NCBI RefSeq assembly: GCF_023195895.1
Contig: NZ_JALPRK010000003.1
Span: 1-64,000 of the forward strand
Direction: 5' to 3'
DNA: 64,000 nt
Source: Paenibacillus mellifer
GTDB lineage: Bacteria; Bacillota; Bacilli; Paenibacillales; Paenibacillaceae
Shown here: one piece after another, positions 7,710 to 16,900 of the stretch
Layout of the letters: each line of letters begins with the position of its first letter
Numbering within the stretch: the first letter of the stretch is position 1
Program-made: the position numbers and the translations under genes
Notes under the pieces: model-generated
Seen by the model: only the letters and a program-made list of their open reading frames with translations
Database searches by the model: none
What the model was told of the DNA's origin: nothing

Positions 7710-10148
7710 TTACGAATTTTGCAATTGCACGTCTTGCAATGGTTCGAAGTTTTTGCGCAGCTCTTCGTTTTCGATGATTTCCTTCCAAGGGTCAGTCGTC
7801 CGGCTCAACGTATCTTCAATCCGGGCGGCCAGTGCCTGGCGTTCTTCGGCGTGCTCCAGCACAGCCTTGATGGCGTCCAGCCCTACCCGTTCAACCCACT
7901 GCGCGGTGCGTTCGTTCCAGTTCGCCTGTTCGCGGTAATGCTGCAGGAACCCCGCAGTCCACTCAAGGACTTCGTCTTCGGTTTTCACCACGCAGAGCAG
8001 ATCCGCCGCACGTACCTTAACTCCGCCGTTACCGCCGACATGAATCTCCCATCCGCCGTCGATGGCGACGACACCCAGATCCTTGATCGTCGCTTCGGCG
8101 CAGTTCCGCGGGCAACCCGACACGGCCAGCTTCACTTTCCCCGGCGTATTCAGGCGCTCAAACGCCTTCTCCAACCGGATGCCCATTCCGATGGAATCCT
8201 GGGTACCGAACCGGCAAAAGGTCGATCCGACACAGGTCTTCACCGTCCGCAACGCTTTGCTGTACGCATGGCCGGACGCCATATCGAGCTCCTCCCACAC
8301 CTTCGGCAAATCCTCTTTCTTGACGCCGAGGAGGTCCAACCGCTGCCCGCCGGTGAACTTCACCATCGGGACGTCGTATTTCTCCGCGACCGCCGCGATT
8401 CGTTTGAGTTCAGCCGGGGAAGTCACACCGCCGTAGATCCGCGGCACGACGGAGAAGGTCCCGTCCTTCTGGATGTTCGCATGGTACCGTTCGTTGGCGA
8501 ACCGGGACTCTTTTTCATCCACATATTCCGCCGGCCACAACATACCCAGATAGTAGTTCAACGCCGGGCGGCATTTGGAGCAACCCTCGGGTTCGCGCCA
8601 TTCCAGCACGTTCATGACCTCGCGCACGCTCTTGAGCCCCATCTGCTTGATGCTTGCGACGATCTCGTCTCGGCCTAGCGGCGTACAGCCGCAAATGCCT
8701 TCTTTCGCGGTCTTGACATCGCCCTCCGCATACAAATGCAGCAGCCCTTCCACCAACGGTTTGCAGCCGCCGCAGGAGCCAGATGCTTTCGTGCACGCTT
8801 TGATCTCGCCTACGCTGGCGCAGCCGCCCTTCACCGCCTCGACGATCGTTCCTTTGGTGACGCCGTTGCAACCGCAGATGATTTCATCGTCGGCCATCGC
8901 CGCCAATCGGGCATTCGGGGAGGAGGCCCCTGCCCCCGCTTGCCCTGGAGCATATCCGAGCAGCAGTTCCTTCTCTTTCCCGGCCACGGATTCGCCGCTT
9001 TTGATCTTAGCGAACAACGAAGGGCCGTCCGTCGTATCCCCGAACAACACCGCACCGATCAGCCTGTCGTCCTGCAGGACGATTTTGCGATACGTGCCTT
9101 CCAGTTCGTCCTGAATGCGCAGCGAACGCGTGCCCGGAGTGTCATTGAAGTACCCTGCGGAAAATACATCTACCCCCGATACCTTCAACTTCGTGGAGGT
9201 CACGGACCCTTCGTACCCGGCCGTATCCGCACCGGCCAACCGTTTGGCCAGCACACTGCCTTGCTCGTAGAGCGGGGCGACCAGCCCATAAGCGATACCC
9301 CGATGCTCGGCGCATTCCCCAACGGCATAGACACCTGGCGCACTTGCCTCCAGATAGTCGTTTACGACGATCCCTCGTGCAACCTCCAGCCCCGCTTCTT
9401 TCGCCAGCTCAATGTTCGGTTTGATCCCAACGGCCATCACGACCAAATCGGCTTCCAGCCGACTTCCGTCCGCGAACTCCAACCCCTCGGCCCGCCGTCC
9501 GCCATAAATACTCGCCGTTTGCTTCTCCAGCAGGAACTTCATGCCCTGCGTCTCCAGCTCGCGCTTTAGCATCCGCGACGCCGGTTCGTCAAGCTGGCGT
9601 TCCATCAAATAAGGATGGATATGCACGACCGATACATCCATACCGAGATGCAGCAGACCGCGGGCGGCCTCGAGGCCCAGTAAGCCGCCGCCGATGACCG
9701 CGGCTTTCTTGTATTTGCGGGACGCCTCCATCATCAACTCGCAATCCTTGATGTCTCGAAACCCGATTACACCTTCTTTGCGTGCTCCGGGGATCGGTAA
9801 GATGAACGGGTTCGAGCCCGTAGCCAGAATCAGTGTGTCGTAACCGGCTTTCAATCCGGACGCCGACACGACCGTGCGCTCCTTCGTATCGATCTGTACG
9901 ACCGCATCGCCTAGATGCAGCCGGATTTTATTCTCCTCGTACCAGGCCAAATCGTTGATGACGATCTCCTTCATGTCGGCCCCTCCCGCAAGCACCGAGG
10001 ACAACATAATTCGGTTGTAGTTCGGATGCGGCTCTGCGCCAAAAACCGTAATTTCATACGCTTCCGGAGCCAGCTTCAGCACATGCTCCACGGTTCGCAT
10101 CCCCGCCATCCCATTTCCGATCAGCACTATTTTTTTCTTTCGGTTCAT
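7710..10148 (-). CDS. nirB: Assimilatory nitrite reductase large subunit
   Basis: An 812-residue protein. Start taken at 10148 because GGGGAG lies six bases before it; an ATG two codons upstream overlaps that site. Order of domains: FAD/NADH reductase (GNGMAGMR at about 12-19, second nucleotide fold near 150), two BFD-like [2Fe-2S] Cys motifs (CGC at about 426-428 with CGGC near 459-462, and CGC near 486-488), then the sirohaem/[4Fe-4S] reductase domain. There C639 and C645 in CVGSTFC, and C679 and C683 in GCPRNC, are the cluster ligands. It catalyses NADH-dependent six-electron reduction of nitrite. The leader carries nitrogen-control and antitermination signals, listed separately. Confidence 0.96.
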   Translation of the reverse strand: MNRKKKIVLIGNGMAGMRTVEHVLKLAPEAYEITVFGAEPHPNYNRIMLSSVLAGGADMKEIVINDLAWYEENKIRLHLGDAVVQIDTKERTVVSASGLKAGYDTLILATGSNPFILPIPGARKEGVIGFRDIKDCELMMEASRKYKKAAVIGGGLLGLEAARGLLHLGMDVSVVHIHPYLMERQLDEPASRMLKRELETQGMKFLLEKQTASIYGGRRAEGLEFADGSRLEADLVVMAVGIKPNIELAKEAGLEVARGIVVNDYLEASAPGVYAVGECAEHRGIAYGLVAPLYEQGSVLAKRLAGADTAGYEGSVTSTKLKVSGVDVFSAGYFNDTPGTRSLRIQDELEGTYRKIVLQDDRLIGAVLFGDTTDGPSLFAKIKSGESVAGKEKELLLGYAPGQAGAGASSPNARLAAMADDEIICGCNGVTKGTIVEAVKGGCASVGEIKACTKASGSCGGCKPLVEGLLHLYAEGDVKTAKEGICGCTPLGRDEIVASIKQMGLKSVREVMNVLEWREPEGCSKCRPALNYYLGMLWPAEYVDEKESRFANERYHANIQKDGTFSVVPRIYGGVTSPAELKRIAAVAEKYDVPMVKFTGGQRLDLLGVKKEDLPKVWEELDMASGHAYSKALRTVKTCVGSTFCRFGTQDSIGMGIRLEKAFERLNTPGKVKLAVSGCPRNCAEATIKDLGVVAIDGGWEIHVGGNGGVKVRAADLLCVVKTEDEVLEWTAGFLQHYREQANWNERTAQWVERVGLDAIKAVLEHAEERQALAARIEDTLSRTTDPWKEIIENEELRKNFEPLQDVQLQNS

Positions 10149-10179
10149 CTCCATCTCCCCTTTCTCGAATCGCGAAAAA

Positions 10180-10217
10180 CACAAAAAGCCCGTCTCGCCC
10201 CCGGAAAGACGCACTTT
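10180..10217 (-). terminator. Attenuator terminator in the nirB leader
   Basis: On the minus strand, CGTCT (10211-10207) pairs with AGACG (10195-10191). An outer AAAG/CTTT pair is added around a small internal loop, followed by TTTTTGTGTTTTT. An alternative hairpin, ACGCA/TGCGT (10223-10209), uses the same bases as the terminator's 5' arm and would exclude it, so it is a candidate antiterminator. Both sit downstream of the ANTAR-type hairpins and before nirB. Confidence 0.65.
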
Positions 10218-10236
10218 ATGCGTTTATCCATGGGTT

Positions 10237-10283
10237 GCGAAGACAGGCTCCATTGCCGCTTCTTGCAGGCACCTCATTGTGCC
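10237..10283 (-). promoter_or_regulatory. ANTAR dual-hexaloop RNA motif (P1 and P2)
   Basis: P1: GGCAC (10283-10279), loop AATGAG, GTGCC (10272-10268). P2: GGC (10257-10255), loop AATGGA, GCC (10248-10246), continued by an outer GCAAGA/TCTTCGC helix (10266-10237). Both six-base loops have A at position 1 and G at position 4, the known signature of RNA bound by ANTAR-domain antiterminators. The cognate ANTAR protein is encoded divergently next door. Confidence 0.8.
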
Positions 10284-10343
10284 GGCATTCCTAATATGGA
10301 ATTTGAATGACATCAATTTGAATCCAGCGTTTGATTGTCATTT

Positions 10344-10372
10344 ACTATATAAGAGGATCTTAATGATGTCAA
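10344..10372 (-). promoter_or_regulatory. Sigma-A-type promoter of the nirBDC-cobA operon
   Basis: On the minus strand TTGACA (10372-10367), a 17-bp spacer and TATAGT (10349-10344) form a near-consensus promoter. The expected start of the transcript is near 10337, which gives a leader of about 190 nt before nirB, enough for the two hexaloop hairpins and the attenuator. Confidence 0.75.
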
Positions 10373-10383
10373 TATATATTACA
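10367..10383. promoter_or_regulatory. GlnR/TnrA box, promoter-proximal
   Basis: TGTCAATATATATTACA fits TGTNA-N7-TNACA exactly. It overlaps the -35 element of the nirB promoter, centred near -38, a place where binding would more easily repress than activate. Confidence 0.75.
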
Positions 10384-10409
10384 TAAAATTGAGTAATCGA
10401 AATTTTTAA

Positions 10410-10426
10410 TGTAAGTTAATGTGACA
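10410..10426. promoter_or_regulatory. GlnR/TnrA box, upstream
   Basis: TGTAAGTTAATGTGACA also fits TGTNA-N7-TNACA exactly. It is centred near -81 relative to the expected nirB start and about 190 bp upstream of the divergent ANTAR gene, so it could serve either gene. Confidence 0.75.
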
Positions 10427-10608
10427 TATGTATTGATTTTTCAGAAAAAAGGCGAGAAAATACATTTATCCCTTTAAATTTGAAATGTGATGTCAGATTT
10501 TCTTTCTCAGTAAATACTACTGCCACACTTATTCCTTTATCGCTTTAAAGCTGAACACCCGCTTGGATCTGGAAACACACCGTTATGGATAGGAGGGATC
10601 ACCTCTCG

Positions 10609-11214
10609 ATGCGCTTCTTAATGGTCATTCGCGAAGCCGTATTACCCGGGTCTGCTCCGGCGGATCCCTTGAAGTCTTTGGCCTTGGCTGAACCCGAAGC
10701 CCTCCTCAAAACGAGCGGGTATCAGGTCCTCGCCTCCTGCCAGGAGCCGCTGATCCGCAAGCGGATTAAGGAAGTTGACGCCGCGGTGCTGGATATGCCG
10801 ATCGAGGGCATCCAACATTGGGGCGCGCTGCTGCTCAAGTGGAGGCCGCTCCCGCTCTTGTGGTGGTGCAGCCCCGATACGGCAAGCTCTTCGCTGGAGG
10901 CATGCGAAACCGAAGTCCCCGTCGACGGCCTGCTATCCCCGTCCATGACCGCGTCAGAGCTGCATTGGGCGCTTCACTTCAGCGCCAAGCACTTCTTCGA
11001 ACGCCGGACGTGGCAGGATGAACGGGCCCAACTGGTTTCACGGTTGGAGGAGAGGAAGTGGATCGACATGGCCAAGAGCATCTTGTGCGACGTCAACAAA
11101 GTGTCCGAAGCCGAAGCTTATGATCTGCTGCGCAAGCGGGCGATGAACGAACGCAAACGGATGGTGGATGTGGCGACTTCGGTTGTCAAAGCCCACCAGC
11201 AACTAAAGTTTTGA
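10609..11214 (+). CDS. ANTAR-domain transcription antiterminator (NasT-like)
   Basis: A 201-residue protein. The ATG at 10609 is chosen because AGGAGGGATC (10591-10600) precedes it; the frame is open to 10585 but without a site. Residues 1 to about 125 look like a degenerate receiver or sensor domain. The last 60 residues (ERKWIDMAKSIL to the C-terminus) have the three-helix ANTAR pattern, with AYDLLRKRAMNERKRMVDVA typical. ANTAR proteins bind paired hexaloop hairpins and block termination. The matching RNA motif lies in the nirB leader opposite, so control of nitrite assimilation by antitermination is very likely. The signal sensed is not evident, and no phospho-acceptor site or partner kinase is seen. 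Confidence 0.85.
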   Translation: MRFLMVIREAVLPGSAPADPLKSLALAEPEALLKTSGYQVLASCQEPLIRKRIKEVDAAVLDMPIEGIQHWGALLLKWRPLPLLWWCSPDTASSSLEACETEVPVDGLLSPSMTASELHWALHFSAKHFFERRTWQDERAQLVSRLEERKWIDMAKSILCDVNKVSEAEAYDLLRKRAMNERKRMVDVATSVVKAHQQLKF

Positions 11215-11276
11215 GCGGATTCTCGATGCGAAACACTTGAACTTTTAATTTGCTTACAAATAAAGGAGGGGTCCCG

Positions 11277-12356
11277 ATGACGATGACAGAAATCCTGAAG
11301 GAAGTAGGCCGAGGGAAGCGAGGCGCCCGTGACTTGACTTACGAGGAGGCCAGCGCGGCAGCCGAGCTGATGATCGGAGGCCAAGCGACAGCGGCGCAAA
11401 TCGGCGCCTTCTTCATGGCGCAGCGGATCAAGCTGGAGAGTGTTGAGGAGCTGAAGGCGTTCGTAACCACCTTCCGTAAGCATGCCCATCGCTCGCCGAT
11501 TCCGCAAGGATTGGACTGCGCCGGACCGTATGACGGTCGAACCACCTCCTTTATGGCGACGTTCGCCACCTCCTTCCTGTTGGCAGCTGGGGGATTGCCC
11601 GTCACCCTGCACGGCACCCCGTCGCTCCCGCCGAAGTGGGGGGTGACCTTAACCGATCTGCTTGGCGAGTTAGGCGTCGACAGCCGGTTAATGGAATGGG
11701 CACCGGCCGCACGTCCGGCCGACTTCGCCGGGGTCCGCTTCGTGCCAGCGGAGGTCTGGTGCCCGCCGCTCGCGAAGCTGCGCCCGATCCGCGAGGAGCT
11801 GGGCTTGCGGACGATTCTGAATACGATCGAGAAGCTGCTGGACTTCAGTGATTCGCCTTATTTGGTATACGGCGTATACCACAACACGGTGTTCGACCGG
11901 ATGGCCCAGCTTATCGAGCAGTTGGATTACCGGAGGGCATTGATCGTTCAAGGCGCTCAGGGCTCGGAGGATCTGTTTATTGACCGCCCGACGCGTACCT
12001 ATGTGGTGGGAGGCGGCGAAGCTAGACTTCACCTGATCGATCCGGAAACCTACGGTTTAGATACCCCGTTGCCGGAGGAGGACGATATATCCTGGACTGT
12101 GACCAAGCAGCTCCAGGTCACCGAACAAGTACTGCAAGGCCAGGCTCATCCGGCTTACGTGAATCAGGTGCTGCTGAACGGGGCGGTTCGCCTGGAACTT
12201 GCCGGGCGCGTCGATTCTGTCGAGGAAGGCATCTATACCTGCAAAGCGCTGCTGGACGACGGCAGCCCGTGGGCGACTTACTGCAGCTGGCGCGATACCC
12301 TGCGCCGGGAGCAGGCCGCGGCCACGGAGCGTGCAAAAGCCCCCCATCAAGCCTGA
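11277..12356 (+). CDS. Anthranilate phosphoribosyltransferase-like protein (TrpD2/YbiB type)
   Basis: A 359-residue glycosyltransferase-family-3 protein. The N-terminal helical domain contains LTYEEASAAAELMIGGQATAAQIGAFFMAQRIK (split by function: helical TrpD N-domain). The glycine-rich phosphoribosyl loop follows at PYDGRT. The start at 11277 follows AAAGGAGGGG. No trp genes are near, and it follows the ANTAR gene by 62 bp, so a biosynthetic role in tryptophan is doubtful. TrpD2/YbiB proteins of E. coli bind nucleic acid rather than make phosphoribosyl anthranilate. Its true role, perhaps in nitrogen metabolism or regulation, is open. Confidence 0.7.
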   Translation: MTMTEILKEVGRGKRGARDLTYEEASAAAELMIGGQATAAQIGAFFMAQRIKLESVEELKAFVTTFRKHAHRSPIPQGLDCAGPYDGRTTSFMATFATSFLLAAGGLPVTLHGTPSLPPKWGVTLTDLLGELGVDSRLMEWAPAARPADFAGVRFVPAEVWCPPLAKLRPIREELGLRTILNTIEKLLDFSDSPYLVYGVYHNTVFDRMAQLIEQLDYRRALIVQGAQGSEDLFIDRPTRTYVVGGGEARLHLIDPETYGLDTPLPEEDDISWTVTKQLQVTEQVLQGQAHPAYVNQVLLNGAVRLELAGRVDSVEEGIYTCKALLDDGSPWATYCSWRDTLRREQAAATERAKAPHQA

Positions 12357-12392
12357 TTACAGGCCGATGGGAGGCTTCTCTATAGCTATGGT

Positions 12393-12588
12393 CGAAATAG
12401 CGGTGAATTTTCACCTTATTTCGTTGTACTTGGTCCAGTGGCCAAAAATAGCACCATAAAATCACCCTATTCCTGGAAAAGTGCCCATAATACGGCCACA
12501 ACCAGTAAATAAGGTGATTTTGTACCTCTATTGGGGCCGCCGATTGGGGAATCGAGCAAAATAAGACCCATTCTTCACCTTATTTCGC
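12393..12588. repeat. Intergenic palindromic array 4, four units
   Basis: Each unit has AAATA on the left and a CACCTTATTT-like arm on the right. AAATA starts at 12395, 12446, 12507 and 12559, giving steps of 51, 61 and 52 bp. Unit 1 is a near-perfect hairpin: CGAAATA (12393-12399), GGTGAA (12402-12407), TTCACC (12410-12415), TATTTCG (12417-12423). TTCACCTTATTTCG occurs twice, at 12410 and 12574. Unit 3 matches best in reverse. The array fills the gap between two convergent genes. Confidence 0.65.
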
Positions 12589-12641
12589 GGCCCATCCGTT
12601 CACCGAGCGGTCCAGCACCAGGCACCAGGCATGCCCCAGTA

Positions 12642-13625
12642 TCAGTACGCCCCGCGAATATGCTGAGCCACTTCGTTCTGGTAGAACGCGGCCAACCGCA
12701 TCAACTCCGCTTCGCTGAACGAAGGCACGTTGATCGCACCGAGGTTGTCCTCGACTTGACGCACGTTGCGGAAGCCAGGGATCACGCAGGTCACTTCCGG
12801 CTGATCGAGAATCCAACGCATCGCCGCGCGGGCCATGTCGCCGCGCCCTTCGGCGATCCAGTCCAGCTGTGCCGCCAGTTCGACGCCTTTGGTGAACGGC
12901 AAGCCCGCAAACGTCTCGCCGACGTTAAATTGCTCGCCGTTGGCGTTAAAGCTGCGGTGATCATCCGCCGCAAACGTCGTGTCCGGCTTGAATTTGCCGG
13001 TCAGCAGGCCGCTGGCCAGCGGAAGCCGCACAAGGATGCCAACGCCGGCTTCCTGCGCCTTCGGCAGCAGCTGCGTCAGCGGCTTTTGGCGGAACAGGTT
13101 CAGAATCACCTGCAACGCTTTAACCCCGGGAACGCCAAGGCAGAATAAGCCTTCCTCCACCGTCTCTACACTAACGCCATAGTGGCGGATTTTGCCTTCA
13201 GCCTGCAGCTTGTCCAGCACCTCAAACACCCGGCCGTCCTTCAGCACGGACAACGGCGGGCAATGGATTTGGTACAGGTCGATACGCTCGCGCTCCAGCC
13301 GTTTCAGACTGGCTTCGCAGTAAGCCCGAACCCGCGCTTCCGAATACGTCTCGAGGTCATGAATATCGCCGGCGCGACAAAATTTCGTTGCGATATGAAT
13401 GTCGTCCTCCTTCCCTTTGGTCGCTTTGGCGAGCAGCTGCTCCGCATGCCCGTCGCCGTACACGTCCGCCGTATCGAAGAAATTGACGCCTTCTCCAATC
13501 GCTTTATCCAAGCCTTTCAAGGCTTCATCATCATTGGTATTCCCCCAGCTTCCGCCGATGGCCCATGTGCCAAAGCTGACTTCGCTGACTTGCAGTCCCG
13601 TATTTCCAAGCTCCCGATATTTCAT
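12642..13625 (-). CDS. Aldo/keto reductase
   Basis: A 327-residue TIM-barrel oxidoreductase of the AKR superfamily. DTADVYGDGHAE (about 49-60) holds the catalytic Asp and Tyr, ATKF the Lys, and YQIHCPP near 118-124 the His position. The YQIHCPP and INVPSF segments resemble the YhdN/IolS type. The start has TAGGAGGG in front. A terminator separates it from aguA, so it is probably its own unit downstream of the xylan locus. The substrate cannot be told from sequence; an aldehyde or sugar carbonyl is likely. Confidence 0.88.
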   Translation of the reverse strand: MKYRELGNTGLQVSEVSFGTWAIGGSWGNTNDDEALKGLDKAIGEGVNFFDTADVYGDGHAEQLLAKATKGKEDDIHIATKFCRAGDIHDLETYSEARVRAYCEASLKRLERERIDLYQIHCPPLSVLKDGRVFEVLDKLQAEGKIRHYGVSVETVEEGLFCLGVPGVKALQVILNLFRQKPLTQLLPKAQEAGVGILVRLPLASGLLTGKFKPDTTFAADDHRSFNANGEQFNVGETFAGLPFTKGVELAAQLDWIAEGRGDMARAAMRWILDQPEVTCVIPGFRNVRQVEDNLGAINVPSFSEAELMRLAAFYQNEVAQHIRGAY

Positions 13626-13684
13626 CGGTCTTCCCTCCTAAGGTTTGGTGGTGTCTAAGTCTCCAATAGGTTCTACTCGCTTCA

Positions 13685-13714
13685 AAAGAGGCCCTTCAAC
13701 AGAAGGACCTCTTT
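13685..13714 (-). terminator. Terminator after the glucuronoxylan operon
   Basis: AAAGAGG (13685-13691) pairs with CCTCTTT (13708-13714) and inner CCTTC with GAAGG. It lies 58 bp past the aguA stop. The T tract is short, so read-through to the aldo/keto reductase is possible. Confidence 0.6.
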
Positions 13715-13772
13715 CTATATTACACCGAAAACGCCCGTAGAATAAAGCGTTTCCCTTTTTTCGATTCTCCGC

Positions 13773-15845
13773 TTAGTAAATCGTTCTTCCCCGTTCGTCC
13801 GGTACCCCGGATTTGCGGTAAAAATAAGTGTTGACGACGTCGCGCCAATGCTTGGCATGTTCGGCCTGTTCGGCCAGTCGGTTTGCCACCGCGGCATGTC
13901 GCCGTGGATCTACCCGATCCCGAAGCGCCGGCGCAGCCCAGGTATGCATCAGTTCCTCCGCCGCCTCAGCTCCGGCAAAGTGAGTGTCATAGATATGCTG
14001 AATCACCGTTTTTCCGGAATGCAGCCGGTAACTGTAAGGTACGTGATGGAAGAACAGCAGCAGCTCGTCCGGGCATTTCTCCAGCGAATCGTACATTTCC
14101 TTGTTTGGGCTAAAATACTGCGACGTATATCCCGTCCCCTTGGCTATCGTCCGATCGACCCCCATTCCGTCCCGGTCGGCAAAATGATACGTTCCCCAGC
14201 GTGAATACTCATACCCGTCGACATCCGGCCCGTAGTGGTAGTGCGGCACGACCATCCAGCCCACGCCAAGCGGTGCGGTGTAATTCTCATAGATCGACCA
14301 AGAGGCCATCAGCATCTCACGAATCGGGTGGGTCACCTCCGGATGGTCGCCGAAGGTTAAGTCGGCCCATTCCTCAGCAATCCTCTCCGCGGAGAGCTCC
14401 GGATCCCAGGTCAGGCGACCGTAACCGTACAAATTGGCCTGGGCCAACGGATGTCCGGTCCAACTTTCGTCATCACCGATGTTGGATACCGCCGCCACGC
14501 CGCTGTACTTCATGCCAAACAACGATCCGTCCACGACATGCTTCACCTCTGCCCCCGCGTCCGCCGCATGGGTGTTGAAATCCAGCACCTGCTTCCACTG
14601 CGGGACCAGATAACACAGATGGCGCTGCTGTCCGGTGTATTCCTGCGTGATCTGGAATTCGATCATTTGGTTCGTCTGCTGCATCGCTCCAAACAGTGGA
14701 GATACCGGCTCCCGCACCTGAAAATCCATCGGGCCGTTCTTGATTTGCAGCAGTACGTTATCGTGGAATCTCCCGTCCAGCGGCTTGAAATGGTCATATG
14801 CGGCGCGGGCCCGATCTGTTGAACGGTCTCGCCAATCCTGCATGCAGTTGTAGACGAAGCAGCGCCAAATCACCAGTCCGCCGAACGGAGCCATAGCTTC
14901 CGCCAGCATGTTCGCGCCGTCGGCATGATCCCTTCCGTAAGCGAACGGACCCGGACGATGCTCGGAATCCGCCTTGACCACGAATCCGCCGAAATCCGGG
15001 ATATGCCGGTAGATCCGGGTCGCGGCTTCCGCCCACCACTGACGAACTCCCTCATCTAACGGATCGGACGTGTCCAAATCACCCAGGGATAGCGGCGCCG
15101 CAAAATTGATGCTCAGGAACAACGCGATCCCATAGTCGCGAAACACTTCGGCCACGCGGGCCACCTCTGGCAAGTATTCCTCGGTGACCCATCGTGTCTC
15201 CCGTTCATGCACATTCACGTTATTGATCGAGATCGCATTGATCCCCACCGAAGCGAGCAATCGCGCATAATCGCGAACCCGCTGCAAATCCCGGACGATT
15301 TCGCCTTCCCGGTAAAAGATCGATGCCCCCGCATATCCGCGCTCGATCGAACCGTCGGCATCATCCCATTGGTTGATCATCCGCAGTTGGTTTGCCGGTT
15401 GTTCCTCGGTGACCAGACGAACCGGCTCCCAGCCCCGCGAAATCCCGAACAGCAAACGGAATACGCCATACAACACGCCGCTCGCGGAGGTGCCGTCCAG
15501 CTCCATCCGCTCTGTCCCGTCCGCCGAAACCCATCTCAACGCAAATGCATCCCGCCCGGTATCCCATCTCGGTACCTCATGCGCAAGCCCGGACACGGGC
15601 TCCGCTGCTGTACGCAACACAAGGCAAGAGCCCTCCTGCGGAAGCTCATTCAACACCTCCGGTTGGATTCCCAGCATCGCCTGCAAACCATTTATCAACT
15701 CAGCGACCGCCGTGCTCAATACCCTGGCGTGCTGCTCCCCTTTGACAACGATACGCCCCAGCAGTCGACGGTACGTGTCAAAGGGGTCGCCTTCCGGCTT
15801 CCTTTCATCCTGCAGCCATGCTTTATATAACGTGCTGTCGTTCAT
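13773..15845 (-). CDS. aguA: Alpha-glucuronidase, GH67
   Basis: A 690-residue protein of typical GH67 length and without signal peptide. It removes 4-O-methylglucuronic acid from the non-reducing end of aldouronates inside the cell. Glu295 in [10 protein letters not shown] matches the general acid. Asp374 in GPMDFQ and Glu402 in QEYTGQ match the pair of acidic residues that activate water, and they keep the family's 28-residue spacing. Its ATG overlaps the end of the GH10 gene by 4 bp, so the two are translationally coupled. It is the last enzyme gene of the aldouronate locus. Confidence 0.96.
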   Translation of the reverse strand: MNDSTLYKAWLQDERKPEGDPFDTYRRLLGRIVVKGEQHARVLSTAVAELINGLQAMLGIQPEVLNELPQEGSCLVLRTAAEPVSGLAHEVPRWDTGRDAFALRWVSADGTERMELDGTSASGVLYGVFRLLFGISRGWEPVRLVTEEQPANQLRMINQWDDADGSIERGYAGASIFYREGEIVRDLQRVRDYARLLASVGINAISINNVNVHERETRWVTEEYLPEVARVAEVFRDYGIALFLSINFAAPLSLGDLDTSDPLDEGVRQWWAEAATRIYRHIPDFGGFVVKADSEHRPGPFAYGRDHADGANMLAEAMAPFGGLVIWRCFVYNCMQDWRDRSTDRARAAYDHFKPLDGRFHDNVLLQIKNGPMDFQVREPVSPLFGAMQQTNQMIEFQITQEYTGQQRHLCYLVPQWKQVLDFNTHAADAGAEVKHVVDGSLFGMKYSGVAAVSNIGDDESWTGHPLAQANLYGYGRLTWDPELSAERIAEEWADLTFGDHPEVTHPIREMLMASWSIYENYTAPLGVGWMVVPHYHYGPDVDGYEYSRWGTYHFADRDGMGVDRTIAKGTGYTSQYFSPNKEMYDSLEKCPDELLLFFHHVPYSYRLHSGKTVIQHIYDTHFAGAEAAEELMHTWAAPALRDRVDPRRHAAVANRLAEQAEHAKHWRDVVNTYFYRKSGVPDERGRTIY

Positions 15846-16864
15846 GAACGTATCTCCTTTGCCAGGGTTGCTACGCGGTCAAACGCCGGCTTTGGATGAT
15901 GCGCCATATCGAATAGAAACGGCCAGTTCTTCCGTCCGCGGACCGGGAAATCGTCCAGCCAAGTGTAATCGTCCGCCGCCCCCCAGAAGGTCACCCCGCT
16001 GATCACCTCACGATACTCCATCAGCAACCGGAACACCGCCTCATAACGTTCTGCTTGAAGTTCCAGCATGGCAGGCTCAGGAGAGGTCAAATCGGTTCGG
16101 CGCTCCTCGAAGCGAAACATCGAGACATCCAGTTCGGTTAGTTGCAGCTGCAGTCCCAAGGAAGCATATTTCTCGATCGCCACCCGGATCTCATCCAGCG
16201 ACGGGTCGTATAAATTCCAGTGGGCCTGCAAGCCGATGCCATGAATCGGCACCCCTTGCTCCAGCAGCGATTGGACGAGCGTGTAAATCTTATCGCGCTT
16301 GTGTGGGTTGGATTCGTTGTAATCGTTATAGAACAACAGCGCCTGCGGATCGGCCTCATGCGCATATTCAAACGCTTTGGCGATAAAATCGGAGCCTGCG
16401 ATTTCCGTCCACTTCGAGGTGCGCAGCAGCGCCTCCCCCTCGTCCGCAATCACCTCGTTGACGACGTCCCAAGCGTAGATGTCGTTCTTGTACCGGCCCA
16501 CCACGGTGTGAATATGCTCCCGAACCCGCCGCAGCAGCACCTCCTTGCTTACCGTCCCGCCTTGGGAATCCTGAAACAGCCAATCTGACGTCTGGTTGTG
16601 CCATACCAGCGTATGTCCCCGCATGGCCATGCCGTGCTCTCGTGCGAATTCAACCAGCCGATCCGCAGCTTCAAACGTATACGTCTGCTCCTCGGGATGC
16701 ACGCTGACGAATTTCATTTCGTTTTCCGCAGTAATACTGTTAAAATGATAAGCCAGCAAGGAATCCTGCGTCCGGATCGTTGCCGGATTGACCGCTGCAC
16801 CGATTTTGAAATCGTCTGCGAACAATTGTTTTAATGCCGGTTCGGCCCTAAATCTCTGATTCAT
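15842..16864 (-). CDS. Intracellular endo-1,4-beta-xylanase, GH10
   Basis: A 340-residue GH10 domain with no signal peptide, binding module or anchor, so it acts in the cytoplasm on imported aldouronates and xylo-oligosaccharides. Glu137 in WDVVNEV is the acid/base and Glu244 in LTELDVS the nucleophile. [10 protein letters not shown] is the usual substrate block. Start placed at 16864, with AGGAGGT 12 bp upstream; an earlier in-frame ATG overlaps this site. It lies between the GH43 and GH67 genes and overlaps the latter. Confidence 0.94.
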   Translation of the reverse strand: MNQRFRAEPALKQLFADDFKIGAAVNPATIRTQDSLLAYHFNSITAENEMKFVSVHPEEQTYTFEAADRLVEFAREHGMAMRGHTLVWHNQTSDWLFQDSQGGTVSKEVLLRRVREHIHTVVGRYKNDIYAWDVVNEVIADEGEALLRTSKWTEIAGSDFIAKAFEYAHEADPQALLFYNDYNESNPHKRDKIYTLVQSLLEQGVPIHGIGLQAHWNLYDPSLDEIRVAIEKYASLGLQLQLTELDVSMFRFEERRTDLTSPEPAMLELQAERYEAVFRLLMEYREVISGVTFWGAADDYTWLDDFPVRGRKNWPFLFDMAHHPKPAFDRVATLAKEIRS

Positions 16865-16900
16865 ATCTCGCTCGCTACCTCCTCCCTGCATCCTGCGTCA

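Noticed and set aside
12642..13625. Aldo/keto reductase as part of the aldouronate operon
   Set aside because: A terminator at 13685-13714 and a fresh ribosome site with a 147-bp gap separate it; kept as an independent neighbour.
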